NCBI GenBank assembly: GCA_021785515.1
Contig: JAJYEX010000009.1
Span: 1-64,000 of the forward strand
Origin: Pseudomonadota bacterium
GTDB taxonomy: Bacteria; Pseudomonadota; Gammaproteobacteria; Acidiferrobacterales; UBA6901
Direction of reading: 5' to 3'
DNA: 64,000 nt
Shown: positions 50,433 to 61,854 of the stretch, one piece after another
How the letters are laid out: each line of letters begins with the position of its first letter
Position numbering within the stretch: position 1 is the stretch's first letter
Made by a program: the position numbers and the translations under genes
Notes under the pieces: generated by a model
What the model was told of the DNA's origin: nothing
Databases searched by the model: none
What the model saw: the letters and a program-made list of their open reading frames with translations, nothing else

Positions 50433-51782
50433 TTAGGATGCGGTGGCGGTCGTGATCGCCTCGGTGGCAATAGCGGCCAGACGGTCAATTTCCTCAGGCT
50501 TGATCACGTAAGGCGGCATGAAGTACATGACGTCTCCCAACGGACGCAGAATTGCGCCCCGCTCCAATGCCTGGCGGTATGCCAGACGTCCCCGCCTTTC
50601 CTGCCACGGATAGGGTTCCCGCGTCCCGCGGTTCTTCACCATCTCGATGGCGGCGATCATTCCCGTTTGACGCACCTCGCCCACATGCGGATGGTCGCAG
50701 AGCGGAGCAATAGCGCGCGCCATGTGTTCTGCAAGCGCGTGGTTTCGGTTCAGCACGTCATCATTTCGGAATATATCAAGAGTGGCGAGCGCTGCCGCAC
50801 ACGCGAGCGTGTTGCCGGTGTAGCTATGGGAATGAAGAAACGCCCGCTGCGCCGTGTAGTGATCGTAAAATGCCGCGTAGATGTCATCAGTTGTCAGGCA
50901 AACCGATAGCGGCAGATAGCCCCCTGTCAGTCCCTTCCCGACACATAGAATGTCGGGACATATGTCGGCCTGTTCAATCGCGAACATGGTGCCGGTGCGT
51001 CCGAATCCGACCGCGACTTCATCTGCAATGAAATGGACTTCATATTCATCGCAGGCTTGGCGCAGCAGGCCGAGGTACACCGGATCATACATGCGCATCC
51101 CACCGGCACACTGCACCAGAGGTTCGAGGATGACGGCGCACACGCTGTCCGCGTTCTGTTCCAGGGCCTGGCGCATTGGCTCAAACATGCGTCGCGAGTA
51201 ATCTGCGCATGACTCGCCGGCCGACCGGAAGTAGCAGTCGGGTGATGGTACCGTTATATTGGCATGAAGCAGTGGTTTGTAAGTCTCGCGGTACAATGAA
51301 ACGTCACCGACCGACAGCGCCCCCAGGGTTTCACCGTGGTAACCATTGCTCAGACCGATGAATCGTGTGCGCCGGGTGCGGCCAAGATTACGCCAGTAAT
51401 GAAAACTCATCTTCAGCGCAATTTCGACTGCGGCGGAACCGCTGTCCGCGTAGAAGCAATGCTTCAGGCCAGAAGGTGCAATGGCTACTAGTTGTTCGGA
51501 GAGTTTCACGACCGGCTCATGAGTAAAGCCGGCCAGAATGGTGTGCTCCAGCGATGCCAGTTGCGTGGATATCGCGGCATTTATGTGTGGATTGGCATGG
51601 CCGAACAGGTTGACCCACCAGGAACTTATGGCGTCCATGTAACGGCGTCCATCGAAATCTTCTAGCCAGATGCCATTCCCGGACTTGATCGGGACAGGAG
51701 GCAGGTCTTCGTGATCCTTCATCTGGGTACAGGGATGCCAGAGTACCGCCAGATCCCGCTTGATCAGTGTGTCATTTCTCAT
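50433..51782 (-). CDS. bioA: adenosylmethionine-8-amino-7-oxononanoate aminotransferase
   Basis: LWHPCTQMKDHE, SSWWVNLFGHANPHIN, FYADSGSAAVEIALKMS, HFIADEVAVGFGRTG, VGKGLTGGYLPLSVCL. Confidence 0.96.
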   Translation of the reverse strand: MRNDTLIKRDLAVLWHPCTQMKDHEDLPPVPIKSGNGIWLEDFDGRRYMDAISSWWVNLFGHANPHINAAISTQLASLEHTILAGFTHEPVVKLSEQLVAIAPSGLKHCFYADSGSAAVEIALKMSFHYWRNLGRTRRTRFIGLSNGYHGETLGALSVGDVSLYRETYKPLLHANITVPSPDCYFRSAGESCADYSRRMFEPMRQALEQNADSVCAVILEPLVQCAGGMRMYDPVYLGLLRQACDEYEVHFIADEVAVGFGRTGTMFAIEQADICPDILCVGKGLTGGYLPLSVCLTTDDIYAAFYDHYTAQRAFLHSHSYTGNTLACAAALATLDIFRNDDVLNRNHALAEHMARAIAPLCDHPHVGEVRQTGMIAAIEMVKNRGTREPYPWQERRGRLAYRQALERGAILRPLGDVMYFMPPYVIKPEEIDRLAAIATEAITTATAS

Positions 51783-52043
51783 CAATCTGAAGATACTCGA
51801 TACATAAGATCGTACACAAGCCGTGTTTTCGGGATGCGGCCTCTGAACTGACCACGCATTCCGGTTGTGCAGTCCTGAATCGCGGGGGTGGAGGGTTGTC
51901 GGCGCAGCGCCGGCAATGCTTGTCCGGATCAGCATGCGCCTGGTGTTGCGCACGATAGTCGTGCCCGTTGCGTTTGTGTCGCGCGTCTGTTGAGATGGGA
52001 ACCAGAACCGCCGGTTGCGTGCCGGTACGGTCAGGAGGTTGCC

Positions 52044-52604
52044 ATGGTACGTACTGAAACACCTGTGTGCGAATTTGGCCTGCCAGCGCCGGATTTTGCG
52101 TTGCGTGGCGTCGACGGAAAGATATGGACTCTGGCTGCGAGCCGTGGCGAGAACGGGTTGCTGGTCATGTTCATCTGCAACCATTGCCCGTACGTCAAGG
52201 CGGTGCGCGAGCGCATTGTTCGTGATGCCCGGGAGCTTCAGAGGTTCGGGATCAACAGCATCGCGATCATGTCGAACGACCCGACTGATTATCCCGAAGA
52301 CTCATTCGATAACATGAGGCGTGTCGCCGCGGAATTCGGATTTCCATTTCCCTATGTGGTGGACGAGACCCAGGACGTGGCCAAGACCTATGGCGCCGTC
52401 TGTACTCCTGATTTCTTCGGATACAACAAGGATTTGAGGCTTCAGTATCGCGGTCGTCTGGACGAATCCAGGAAGGATGCCGTGCCTGGAGCGCCCCGCG
52501 AGCTATTCGAGGCGATGCGCCAGGTGGCTCAGACGGGTAAGGGCCCATTAAACCAGACTCCGAGCATTGGCTGTTCTATAAAATGGATCAAGGAACCGGC
52601 CTGA
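52044..52604 (+). CDS. thioredoxin-like (AhpC/TSA) family protein
   Basis: GLPAPDFALRGVDGKIWTLAASRGENGLLVMFICNHCPYVKAV. Confidence 0.88.
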   Translation: MVRTETPVCEFGLPAPDFALRGVDGKIWTLAASRGENGLLVMFICNHCPYVKAVRERIVRDARELQRFGINSIAIMSNDPTDYPEDSFDNMRRVAAEFGFPFPYVVDETQDVAKTYGAVCTPDFFGYNKDLRLQYRGRLDESRKDAVPGAPRELFEAMRQVAQTGKGPLNQTPSIGCSIKWIKEPA

Positions 52605-52613
52605 GCCACCATC

Positions 52614-53021
52614 ATGTCCGAGGAGGTATTCTACCGGACGCAGGAATTGGCACGCCTGCAGCGCCAGTTGCCGGGAGCCACTTACAACCTGGTTCGGCGG
52701 CTGTTCCGGCGCATGGCGGGTGACGGCGTATTCGTTCCAATCCGGACCATGCAGTACCTGGCTGTCGTGGATGATGATGAGATCATCTTTGTGGATGGGG
52801 CGGGTAACCGATCCATCGAACTGGCATGGCAGAACTTTCGGCCGCAGGCACGCGGTACGCTGACCGATCCGGTGGTCTACGAAGTGGTTTATTACACGTC
52901 CGGCGCGGCGCAAACCATGGTTCGGCTGCAGGAGGAATTTCGCCGGTCCCTGGTGGAGCTCGATCGTCGTTACGCCGTCGCGGCGGTGCGCCGCGCCCAA
53001 ATCATCAAGCTCTCCCGTTAA
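52614..53021 (+). CDS. conserved hypothetical protein
   Basis: 135-aa ORF tightly packed between thioredoxin-like and IMPase genes. Confidence 0.65.
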   Translation: MSEEVFYRTQELARLQRQLPGATYNLVRRLFRRMAGDGVFVPIRTMQYLAVVDDDEIIFVDGAGNRSIELAWQNFRPQARGTLTDPVVYEVVYYTSGAAQTMVRLQEEFRRSLVELDRRYAVAAVRRAQIIKLSR

Positions 53022-53031
53022 CCAGGGTTGT

Positions 53032-53826
53032 ATGGAGCATGTTCTGAATTTTGTCCAGAACCTGGTGCGCGAAATTTCGCGCGCGGAACTGCTGCCGCGT
53101 TTCGGGGATACGGACCGACATACCAAGCGGGACGGTAGTATCGTTACCGAGGCGGACCTCGTGATGCAGGATCGCTTGCGGGACGCCCTGCAACGGTACC
53201 GGCCAGACATCGGTTTCTTCGGCGAAGAGATGGCGGAGGATGAGCACAGGCAGCTCTTGGCTGGAGGCGTTGAGCCGCTGTGGTGCCTCGACCCGCTCGA
53301 TGGAACCAGCAATTTCGCGAATGGCCTGCCGTTCTTTTCAGTCTCACTCGCGCTCCTGATTAATGGCAGCGCAGCCCTGGGGGTGGTATATGATCCGCTG
53401 CGGGACGAATGTTTCAGTGCCTTGCGTGGTGCAGGGGCCTGGCTCAACGGTGATCCTGTGCAGGTTCAGCCCCGGCCTCCTTCCCTGGCCCGCTGCATCG
53501 CGGCGGTGGATTTCAAACGACTGGAAAAGCGGTTGGCCGCAACCCTCGCCTCCCGCCCGCCGTACGCATCGCAGCGTAATATCGGTTCAAGTGCCCTCGA
53601 GTGGTGCTGGCTCGCCCACGGACGATTTCAGCTTTACCTGCATGGTGGTCAGAAAATCTGGGATTATGCGGCCGGCAACCTCGTGTTGGCCGAGGCGGGT
53701 GGTCAGGCCGCGACTCTGGAAGGGGAGTCCGTATTGGCCATGACTGCTGCCCCTCGCTCTGTCGTTGCCGGAGCGGACGCCGGATTGTTTCGTTTATGGT
53801 CGGAGTGGCTGGCGGATGTCCGGTAG
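53032..53826 (+). CDS. inositol monophosphatase family (IMPase/FBPase/CysQ-like) protein
   Basis: FFGEEMAEDEHRQ..WCLDPLDGTSNFANGLPFFSVSLALL, KIWDYAAGNLVLAEAGG. Confidence 0.88.
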   Translation: MEHVLNFVQNLVREISRAELLPRFGDTDRHTKRDGSIVTEADLVMQDRLRDALQRYRPDIGFFGEEMAEDEHRQLLAGGVEPLWCLDPLDGTSNFANGLPFFSVSLALLINGSAALGVVYDPLRDECFSALRGAGAWLNGDPVQVQPRPPSLARCIAAVDFKRLEKRLAATLASRPPYASQRNIGSSALEWCWLAHGRFQLYLHGGQKIWDYAAGNLVLAEAGGQAATLEGESVLAMTAAPRSVVAGADAGLFRLWSEWLADVR

Positions 53827-54059
53827 CCTCATCCCGCTGTAGCAACTCATCAGCGTGCCCCCCAGAAGGCAGGATGTTTAAGCGGGCGTAGTTACGCACA
53901 AAATAAATTTGATGACCACATAAATTAGATTGCAGGATGACTATTGCCCAAAGCGAATTGCTGAGGGAGAATACCGGGCCGTTTTTGACCCGAAACTGGG
54001 CGGCCGGGAAGTTCTTGGGGCGGTCTGGTTATAAAGGCATTACGTACTCAAAGAATAAC

Positions 54060-54121
54060 AATCCCTTTGGGACACGAGCCAGGGCTGGTGTCGTCAAATT
54101 CCAGCACCAAGGGGATTTTTT
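54060..54121 (+). terminator. strong intrinsic-terminator-like structured element upstream of tkt
   Basis: AATCCCTTTGG (54060-54070) pairs with CCAAGGGGATT (54107-54117), followed by T6; inner GACAC/GTGTC stem. Confidence 0.75.
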
Positions 54122-54287
54122 ATTGCTTCGGTTTCTCCTGGTAGAGAGGCGGCCCAGCTTCATGACCGGGAGAAAATGAGTCCATTCGGTTCCGTCGCCC
54201 AAGCGCAGAGTTTAGTGGCGCCAGCGTACGTCGAAATCTGGAACTGTTTGAGATTGCATGAATTCATTTTTTAGAGAGGATGAGCCC

Positions 54288-56306
54288 ATGTCAGCAAAAC
54301 CCCAACAGGCATTACCGAGCCGGCGCGAGCTGGCTAACGCCATACGTGTCCTGTCGATGGATGCGGTGCAAAAGGCGAATTCCGGACATCCGGGTGCGCC
54401 GATGGGGATGGCCGATATAGCGGAGGTGTTGTGGAATGATTTCCTCAAGCACAACCCCACCAACCCGAAATGGACCGATCGGGACCGGTTTGTCCTGTCC
54501 AACGGCCATGGATCGATGCTGCTCTACAGCCTCCTGCACCTTACGGGGTACGATCTGTCGATGGAGGACATCAAGAATTTCCGACAGCTTCACTCCAAGA
54601 CTCCGGGGCATCCGGAATACGGGTATGCGCCAGGGGTGGAAACCACCACGGGACCGCTCGGACAGGGTATAACCAACGCGGTTGGCATGGCCATCGCCGA
54701 GAAGTTGCTCGCGGGCGAATTCAATCAGCCGAACCATGCCATCGTCGACCACTATACATACGTATTTCTTGGCGATGGCTGCCTGATGGAAGGCGTGTCG
54801 CACGAGGCCTGTTCGCTTGCCGGCACTCTCGGTCTCGGGAAACTTATCGCATTCTATGATGACAATGGCATTTCCATTGACGGACATGTCAAAGGCTGGT
54901 TTACGGATGACACACCGAAGCGCTTCGAGGCCTACGGGTGGCACGTGGTGCGTGAAGTCAATGGCCACGACTCGGACGCCGTGCGGAAGGCGATCACCGA
55001 GGGGCGCGCGGTCAGCGACAAACCGACACTTATCTGTTGCAAGACGGTGATCGGCTATGGTGCTCCCAATCTATCCGGAACTCACGAAGTCCATGGGGCG
55101 GCTCTGGGTGAAGCGGAAGTGGCGGCAACGCGCAAAAACCTCGGCTGGAAGTACGATCCGTTCGTGATTCCTGAAGACATCTATGCCGGCTGGGATGCGC
55201 GCCCCAAGGGAAAATCGGCGGAAGATGCATGGACGAAAAAGTTTGCCGACTACCGCGAGGCGTTCCCGGCGCTGGCTGCCGAATTCGAGCGCCGCACGAA
55301 AGGCGAGTTGCCCGCGGGGTGGGCGCAAAAATCGGAAGAATTCATTAAGGCGGTGGATGCTAAAGCCGAAACCATTGCGTCCCGCAAGGCTTCACAGAAC
55401 ACAATCAACGGCTACGGGCCGGTTTTGCCCGAATTGCTGGGCGGGTCTGCCGATCTGGCTGGATCAAATCTCACCATGTGGAAAGGTTCCAGCGGTGTAA
55501 GCCGGACCAACGTCACCGGGAACTATATTCACTATGGTGTGCGGGAGTTCGGCATGTCGGCGATCATGAACGGCATCGCCCTGCACGGTGGCTTCATTCC
55601 GTACGGCGGAACATTTCTGATGTTCTCGGAATACGCGCGCAATGCGTTGCGTATGGCCGCACTCATGAAGCAGCGGGTGGTGTTTGTCTACACCCACGAC
55701 TCCATCGGACTTGGGGAAGATGGGCCGACCCATCAGCCGGTAGAGCAGACCGCCACGCTGCGGCTGATGCCGAACATGTCCGTGTGGCGCCCCTGCGATG
55801 CGGTGGAATCGGCGGTCGCGTGGAAATACGCGATAGAGCGCACTAACGGACCGACCTCGCTGATATTTTCGCGCCAGAATCTGGCACACCAGAAGCGCGA
55901 TGCGGCGCAGATCGCGAATATCAAGCGGGGAGGATACATCCTGAGTGAGGCTGCCGGCGGCAGTCCCGATATGATCATCATTGCCACCGGCTCCGAAGTG
56001 GCGATTGCGACCGAGGCGCAGAAACTGCTCGCTGCCAAGGGTCGCAAGGTGCGCGTTGTCTCTATGCCTTCCACGGACGTCTTCGACGCGCAGGATGCCG
56101 GTTATCGAGAGGCGGTGTTGCCCAAGGGCATCGCCCGCCTGGCAGTCGAGGCCGGTGTTTCGGACGGCTGGCGCAAATATGTGGGGCTCGAAGGCCGGAT
56201 TGTGGGATTGGACCGCTTCGGCGAGTCGGCTCCTGCGGGCACCCTGTTCAAGCAGTTCGGATTTACGGCAGAACATGTGGCCAAAGTCGCTGAGGGGCTG
56301 GGCTAA
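54288..56306 (+). CDS. tkt: transketolase
   Basis: [71 protein letters not shown]. Confidence 0.97.
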   Translation: MSAKPQQALPSRRELANAIRVLSMDAVQKANSGHPGAPMGMADIAEVLWNDFLKHNPTNPKWTDRDRFVLSNGHGSMLLYSLLHLTGYDLSMEDIKNFRQLHSKTPGHPEYGYAPGVETTTGPLGQGITNAVGMAIAEKLLAGEFNQPNHAIVDHYTYVFLGDGCLMEGVSHEACSLAGTLGLGKLIAFYDDNGISIDGHVKGWFTDDTPKRFEAYGWHVVREVNGHDSDAVRKAITEGRAVSDKPTLICCKTVIGYGAPNLSGTHEVHGAALGEAEVAATRKNLGWKYDPFVIPEDIYAGWDARPKGKSAEDAWTKKFADYREAFPALAAEFERRTKGELPAGWAQKSEEFIKAVDAKAETIASRKASQNTINGYGPVLPELLGGSADLAGSNLTMWKGSSGVSRTNVTGNYIHYGVREFGMSAIMNGIALHGGFIPYGGTFLMFSEYARNALRMAALMKQRVVFVYTHDSIGLGEDGPTHQPVEQTATLRLMPNMSVWRPCDAVESAVAWKYAIERTNGPTSLIFSRQNLAHQKRDAAQIANIKRGGYILSEAAGGSPDMIIIATGSEVAIATEAQKLLAAKGRKVRVVSMPSTDVFDAQDAGYREAVLPKGIARLAVEAGVSDGWRKYVGLEGRIVGLDRFGESAPAGTLFKQFGFTAEHVAKVAEGLG

Positions 56307-56348
56307 ACGATTTCCGATTTCATATAACTTCTGGGAGACTTAAAGGCA

Positions 56349-57359
56349 ATGGCAATCAAAGTCGCTATCAATGGCTATGGGCGAATTGGCCGCAACGTGT
56401 TGCGTGCACTGTGCGAGTCCGGCCGCAAAGACATCGAGGTGGTGGCCATTAATGACCTCGGCAATGCTGAAACGAATGCGCACCTGACCCGTCACGACAC
56501 GGTACACGGCAAGTTTGCCGGCACAGTGAAGGTTGAGGGTGACCACATGGTTATCAATGGACACCGCATCCGTGTCTGTGCCGAGCGTGATCCAGCGAAA
56601 CTTCCCTGGAAGGATCTGGGGGTCGACGTTGTTCTCGAATGCACCGGCATATTCCGCAACCGCAGCAAGTGTGCGCCGCATCTCGCAGCCGGGGCTAAGA
56701 AGGTTGTGATTTCCGCGCCGGCTGATAAAAACGAATGTGACGCCACGATTGTGTACGGTGTAAACCACAGTGTGCTCACGTCGGCCATGACCATTATTTC
56801 CAATGCCTCATGCACCACAAACTGCCTCGCACCCCTGGTCAAGCCGCTGCATGACAAGCTGGGCATCGTCACGGGTCTGATGACTACCGTGCACTCCTAT
56901 ACGAATGACCAGGTTCTGACGGATGTGTATCACAGTGACCTCTATCGCGCCCGGGCGGCAGCCTTGAACATGATTCCTACGAAGACGGGTGCCGCCCAGG
57001 CGGTGGGCCTGGTTGTGCCGGAACTCAACGGTAAGCTATCCGGTTTCTCGATACGTGTGCCTACCGCCAATGTTTCGGTTGTTGACCTGACATTTGTTGC
57101 CTCGCGCGACACCGACAAGGATGAGGTGAACGGAATCCTCAAGGCCGCCAGCGAGACGCATCTGAAGGGAATCCTGGCCTACAACACCGAGCCGCTGGTG
57201 TCGAGCGACTTCAACCATACGACGGCGTCCTCGACTTTCGATTCGACCCAGACCAAGGTGATCGGCAACCTGGTCAAGGTGCTGTCCTGGTACGACAACG
57301 AGTGGGGATTCAGTAACCGTATGCTGGATACCACCGTAGCCCTGATGGCTGCGAAGTAA
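56349..57359 (+). CDS. gap: glyceraldehyde-3-phosphate dehydrogenase
   Basis: [50 protein letters not shown]. Confidence 0.97.
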   Translation: MAIKVAINGYGRIGRNVLRALCESGRKDIEVVAINDLGNAETNAHLTRHDTVHGKFAGTVKVEGDHMVINGHRIRVCAERDPAKLPWKDLGVDVVLECTGIFRNRSKCAPHLAAGAKKVVISAPADKNECDATIVYGVNHSVLTSAMTIISNASCTTNCLAPLVKPLHDKLGIVTGLMTTVHSYTNDQVLTDVYHSDLYRARAAALNMIPTKTGAAQAVGLVVPELNGKLSGFSIRVPTANVSVVDLTFVASRDTDKDEVNGILKAASETHLKGILAYNTEPLVSSDFNHTTASSTFDSTQTKVIGNLVKVLSWYDNEWGFSNRMLDTTVALMAAK

Positions 57360-57372
57360 AGTGAAAGTGGCT

Positions 57373-57403
57373 TATGGCGCAGGCGGTAACCGCCTGCGCC
57401 ATA
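57373..57403 (+). promoter_or_regulatory. perfect 14-bp hairpin in the gap-pgk intergenic region
   Basis: TATGGCGCAGGCGG-taa-CCGCCTGCGCCATA, no U-tract. Confidence 0.8.
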
Positions 57404-57431
57404 CCGTTATCGTCATCAGGGGATATCTGTC

Positions 57432-58613
57432 ATGTCCGTGATCAAACTGTCCGATCTTGATCTCAAAGGTAAGCGTGTACTGATCCGCTCCGACCTTAAT
57501 GTGCCGGTGAAGGATGGCAAAGTGACGTCCGATGCGCGCATCACCGCCTCTCTGCCGACTTTCCGTCACTGCCTGAAAGCCGGGGCAAAGGTCATGGTTA
57601 TGTCCCATCTGGGACGCCCGACCGAAGGTGAATACAGCGAGGAAAACTCTCTCAAGCCAGTGGCAGCCGATCTGTCAAAGAAACTCGGACAGCCGGTTAG
57701 GCTTATACGGGACTGGACAGAGGGGGGGGTTGACGTTGCTCCCGGCGAACTTGTACTGCTGGAGAACGTTCGTTTCAACAAAGGCGAGAAGAAGAACGTT
57801 GACAGCACCGCGCGGATGTACGCGGCGCTATGCGATGTGTTCGTCATGGATGCATTTGGCACGGCACACCGTGCCGAGAGTTCGACTCACGGTGTGGCCA
57901 AGTTTGCGCCAACCGCGTGCGCCGGTCTGTTGCTTACTGAAGAACTCGATGCGCTCGACAAGGCGCTGGCGAATCCCAAGCGTCCGATGGTTGCAATAGT
58001 CGGCGGGTCCAAGGTCTCCACCAAACTAACGGTGCTCGAATCCTTGGCACAAAAGGTTGATCAGCTGGTTGTCGGAGGCGGCATTGCGAATACTTTTCTG
58101 GCTGCTTCAGGAAGGCGGATTGGCAAGTCGCTTGCTGAGCCGGATCTCGTTTCCACCGCGCGACAGCTGATGGAGATGATGTCTGCTCGCGGCGCGAGGA
58201 TTCCGATTGCCGTGGATGTCGTGGTAGGCAAGAAATTCAGCGCTGACGAGCCAGCAATCCTGAAGGATTCAGACAGCGTGGCCGAAGACGACATGATTTT
58301 CGACATTGGCCCCAAAAGCGCCCAGGAACTGGTCGATATCATCATGAAGGCTGGAACGGTGGTGTGGAACGGACCGGTCGGGGTATTCGAGTTTGACCAG
58401 TTTGGCGCAGGCACGAAGCGCATCGCAGAGGCCATAGCCACCACCAAGGCGTTCACGCTGGCCGGCGGCGGAGACACCATTGCAGCGATCCAGAAGTATG
58501 GAATCTACGACAAGGTGTCGTACATATCGACAGCTGGCGGTGCGTTTCTCGAGTATCTTGAGGGAAAGGTGCTTCCGGCGGTGGCCATTCTTGAAGAACG
58601 GGCGAAGCGGTAA
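57432..58613 (+). CDS. pgk: phosphoglycerate kinase
   Basis: [52 protein letters not shown]. Confidence 0.97.
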   Translation: MSVIKLSDLDLKGKRVLIRSDLNVPVKDGKVTSDARITASLPTFRHCLKAGAKVMVMSHLGRPTEGEYSEENSLKPVAADLSKKLGQPVRLIRDWTEGGVDVAPGELVLLENVRFNKGEKKNVDSTARMYAALCDVFVMDAFGTAHRAESSTHGVAKFAPTACAGLLLTEELDALDKALANPKRPMVAIVGGSKVSTKLTVLESLAQKVDQLVVGGGIANTFLAASGRRIGKSLAEPDLVSTARQLMEMMSARGARIPIAVDVVVGKKFSADEPAILKDSDSVAEDDMIFDIGPKSAQELVDIIMKAGTVVWNGPVGVFEFDQFGAGTKRIAEAIATTKAFTLAGGGDTIAAIQKYGIYDKVSYISTAGGAFLEYLEGKVLPAVAILEERAKR

Positions 58614-58696
58614 TCTGCACAGCGCGAAGGCGGAATGCGCCGGTGTTCCGCCAGCCATCTTACGGCGGTTTTTTTCCGGAGCCGGCCAAGGAGTAT

Positions 58697-60136
58697 ATGT
58701 TTAGACGAACGAAGATTGTTGCCACACTGGGTCCTGCCACAGATGACCCGAAAGTTATGGATAAACTCATCGAGGCAGGGGTCGACGTTGTCCGCCTGAA
58801 CTTCTCGCATGCCACGGCCGAAATCCACGCGCACCGAGCAGAGGCGGCCCGCGAACGGGCCCAAGCCCATGACCGCCAGGTCGGGGTGCTCGTGGATCTT
58901 CAGGGCCCAAAAATTCGCATAGGAAGGTTCAGGGACGGGCCGGTCCATCTCGCCGAGGGCGACAATTTCATTATCGACGTCGATCATCCGCTCGATCAGG
59001 GTGACCAGCGGTGCGTTGGTACAACCTACAAATCTCTGCCCGATGACGTTTCGCGCGGCTCGACGTTGCTCCTGGACGACGGCCGCATCGTGTTGTGGGT
59101 CGACCGTGTCGCCGGTAGCGAGGTTATCTGCAGGGTAGTTGCTGGCGGAGAGCTGTCCAACAACAAAGGCATAAACCGTCAGGGCGGGGGCCTGTCAGCT
59201 CCGGCTCTCACGGAGAAGGACCGGGATGACATAAAGGCCGCTGCCGCCATGCACGCAGACTACGTGGCAATCTCCTTTCCGCGCAGCGCCAAGGATGTGG
59301 TGGAGGCACGCGAACTGCTGCGGGCTGCTGGCGGACTCGGCGGCATTGTCGCCAAGATCGAGCGTGCCGAGGCTGTGAAGGCTATTGAGGAAATCATTCG
59401 CGCGTCTGACGCGGTGATGATCGCGCGTGGCGATCTGGGTGTTGAAATCGGAGATGCCGCGCTGCCGCCGGTGCAGAAGCGGATAATCAAACTTGCCCGG
59501 AAGATGAACCGGATCGTCATTACAGCGACCCAAATGATGGAATCGATGATCGAGAATGCGATTCCTACTCGGGCCGAAGTATCGGACGTGGCCAATGCGG
59601 TGCTGGATGGAACCGATGCGGTGATGCTGTCGGCCGAGACCGCGATGGGCAAGCATCCGGTGGAGGCGGTAGCAGCGATGGACCGCGTCTGCCGTGAGGC
59701 CGAAAAGCATGAAGATACCATCGTTCTGGACCAGCGCATTGACCAGCATTTTAGTCGCATGGATGAAGCGATCGCGCGGGCCACGATGTATGTGGCCAAT
59801 CATCTTACGGTAAGGGCCATCGCAGCCTTGACGGAGTCCGGGTCTACCGCGCTCTGGATGTCACGCATCAACTCGGCAGTGCCTATTTATGCGCTGACAC
59901 CCCACGTCGAGACCCGTCGGAAGGTCACGCTTTATCGCGGCGTCTATCCAGTGGGTTTTATGCTCACGTCCAAGGACCCCGCGGTCGTGATGCAGGAAGC
60001 GGTCGACGAACTGCGCCGCCGGGGCGCCGTGCGCGACGGCGACCTGACAATACTCACCATCGGTGAGCCCCTGGCCAAGCCAGGGGGCACAAACACGATG
60101 AAAATCGTCCGGGTCGGAGAACTGCACAAGGACTAA
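58697..60136 (+). CDS. pyk: pyruvate kinase
   Basis: MFRRTKIVATLGPATDDPKVMDKLIEAGVDVVRLNFSHA, MIARGDLGVEIG, TATQMMESMIENAIPTRAEVSDVANAVLDGTDAVMLSAETA. Confidence 0.97.
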   Translation: MFRRTKIVATLGPATDDPKVMDKLIEAGVDVVRLNFSHATAEIHAHRAEAARERAQAHDRQVGVLVDLQGPKIRIGRFRDGPVHLAEGDNFIIDVDHPLDQGDQRCVGTTYKSLPDDVSRGSTLLLDDGRIVLWVDRVAGSEVICRVVAGGELSNNKGINRQGGGLSAPALTEKDRDDIKAAAAMHADYVAISFPRSAKDVVEARELLRAAGGLGGIVAKIERAEAVKAIEEIIRASDAVMIARGDLGVEIGDAALPPVQKRIIKLARKMNRIVITATQMMESMIENAIPTRAEVSDVANAVLDGTDAVMLSAETAMGKHPVEAVAAMDRVCREAEKHEDTIVLDQRIDQHFSRMDEAIARATMYVANHLTVRAIAALTESGSTALWMSRINSAVPIYALTPHVETRRKVTLYRGVYPVGFMLTSKDPAVVMQEAVDELRRRGAVRDGDLTILTIGEPLAKPGGTNTMKIVRVGELHKD

Positions 60137-60625
60137 CTGCAGGAAAACGAGACTGGAGACCGGTTTTTCATCGAGGTCCGGCCGGATGGGCTGGACGCCG
60201 GGGCTAACCCGCACAAATTTTAAAAGAATCGGGGCACCAACATGACTGGTGACCCAGTGACTTGGCAACGACTTTCCGGGAGAATGGCGTGGATCGGGCG
60301 GGCGGTTTATAATCCCCGGCCGCGCCTCCGAACAGCGTGCGGTGAGCCCGCTACAAACGGGTAGCTGTGAGCGAGGTAGCCGGTGTGTGGGCAGGGAAGT
60401 CAGGTACATGCCGTGAAGGGGGTAGAGCTGTAAAGGGAGTGGCCATAGGTTATGTGTCCGGTCGTTCTTGTTTTCCAGATCTCGGAACGGACATGGACCG
60501 CAGTCGCCGCCCAGCAGCGGTTGGCGCGCAACTACAACAATCGCCGGGGTGGAGGGTTCACTGTTCCAAGCAGCTGAAATCCCAGGTTCGGTGATATTGT
60601 CAAATTTCTTACGTAGGAGACCGTT

Positions 60626-61690
60626 ATGGCATTAGTTTCTCTGCGCCAACTGCTGGATCACGCCGCTGAGTACACGTATGGCGTGCCGGCGTTCAATGTG
60701 AACAATCTCGAACAGATGCGCGCCATCATGGAAGCCGCTGCCGAGACCGACAGTCCGGTAATCGTTCAGGCTTCTGCAGGTGCCCGTAAATATGCAGGAG
60801 CCTCCTTCCTGCGCCACCTGATTCTCGCTGCCATCGAAGAGTGGCCGCAGATTCCGGTAGTCATGCATCAGGATCACGGCGCCAGCCCGGCCGTATGTCA
60901 GCGCTCCATTCAGCTTGGTTTTTCCTCGGTCATGATGGATGGCTCGCTGAAGGAAGACATGAAGACCCCGGCGACGTATGAATACAATGTTGATGTCACC
61001 CGCCGTGTGGTGGACATGGCTCACGCCTGCGGGGTATCGGTAGAGGGCGAGCTTGGTTGCCTGGGTAGCCTGGAAACAGGGATGGCAGGCGAGGAAGATG
61101 GTTCAGGTGCCGAAGGCAAGCTTGATCACAGCCAGTTGCTGACTGACCCTGATCAGGCCGCAGACTTTGTGAAGAAGACCAAGGTGGATGCCTTGGCGAT
61201 TGCGATTGGCACGAGTCACGGTGCGTACAAGTTCACCCGCCCGCCGACCGGAGAAATCCTCGCCATCGAGCGCATCAAGCAGATCCACAAGCGCATTCCG
61301 ACCACCCATCTCGTGATGCATGGATCGAGTTCCGTTCCTCAGGACTGGCTCAAGATGATCAACACCTACGGTGGCGACATGGGACAAACCTATGGTGTTC
61401 CGGTTGAGGAGATTCAGCAGGGCATCAAGCACGGGGTGCGTAAGGTTAATATCGACACAGATCTGCGCATGGCGTCTACGGGGGCGGTACGCAAGTTCCT
61501 GGCGGAAAACAAGAAGGAGTTCGATCCCCGCAAGTGGCTCGTGGCTGCCACCAAAGGCATGAAGGAAGTCTGCAGACTCCGCTATGAGGCGTTTGGTTGT
61601 GCGGGGCAGGCCTCGAAGATCAGGCCCGTCAGCCTGGAAGCCATGACCAAGCGTTACGAGAAGGGCGAGCTCGATCCGCGGGTGAACTAG
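60626..61690 (+). CDS. fba: class II fructose-1,6-bisphosphate aldolase
   Basis: [68 protein letters not shown]. Confidence 0.97.
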   Translation: MALVSLRQLLDHAAEYTYGVPAFNVNNLEQMRAIMEAAAETDSPVIVQASAGARKYAGASFLRHLILAAIEEWPQIPVVMHQDHGASPAVCQRSIQLGFSSVMMDGSLKEDMKTPATYEYNVDVTRRVVDMAHACGVSVEGELGCLGSLETGMAGEEDGSGAEGKLDHSQLLTDPDQAADFVKKTKVDALAIAIGTSHGAYKFTRPPTGEILAIERIKQIHKRIPTTHLVMHGSSSVPQDWLKMINTYGGDMGQTYGVPVEEIQQGIKHGVRKVNIDTDLRMASTGAVRKFLAENKKEFDPRKWLVAATKGMKEVCRLRYEAFGCAGQASKIRPVSLEAMTKRYEKGELDPRVN

Positions 61691-61748
61691 GCCGGACGGC
61701 CCTGCCCGGATGCTTGCTGGGCTGTGGCGGTCGAATTGCGGATTGTAT

Positions 61749-61770
61749 GAGGGACGGCTTGCCGTCCCTC
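61749..61770 (+). terminator. hairpin downstream of fba
   Basis: GAGGGACGG-cttg-CCGTCCCTC followed by GTCGTTT (weak U-tract). Confidence 0.6.
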
Positions 61771-61854
61771 GTCGTTTGGGCCGCATATTCCCGCTGGGAT
61801 TGGGCAGACTTTGGTGCTTGCGTTGCGCTGGCCCCCGGGCCTATTTTGTGAGGC

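Noticed and set aside
53957-54010. Possible TPP riboswitch upstream of transketolase (GCTGAG..ACC-like start)
   Set aside because: Only the first few bases resemble the thi box; the downstream AACCTGATC..GGxTAATxCCxGCG core is absent.
60318-60600. 6S RNA or RNase P RNA in the pyk-fba gap
   Set aside because: No match to the conserved elements I can recall for either RNA; left only as a generic structured-leader candidate.
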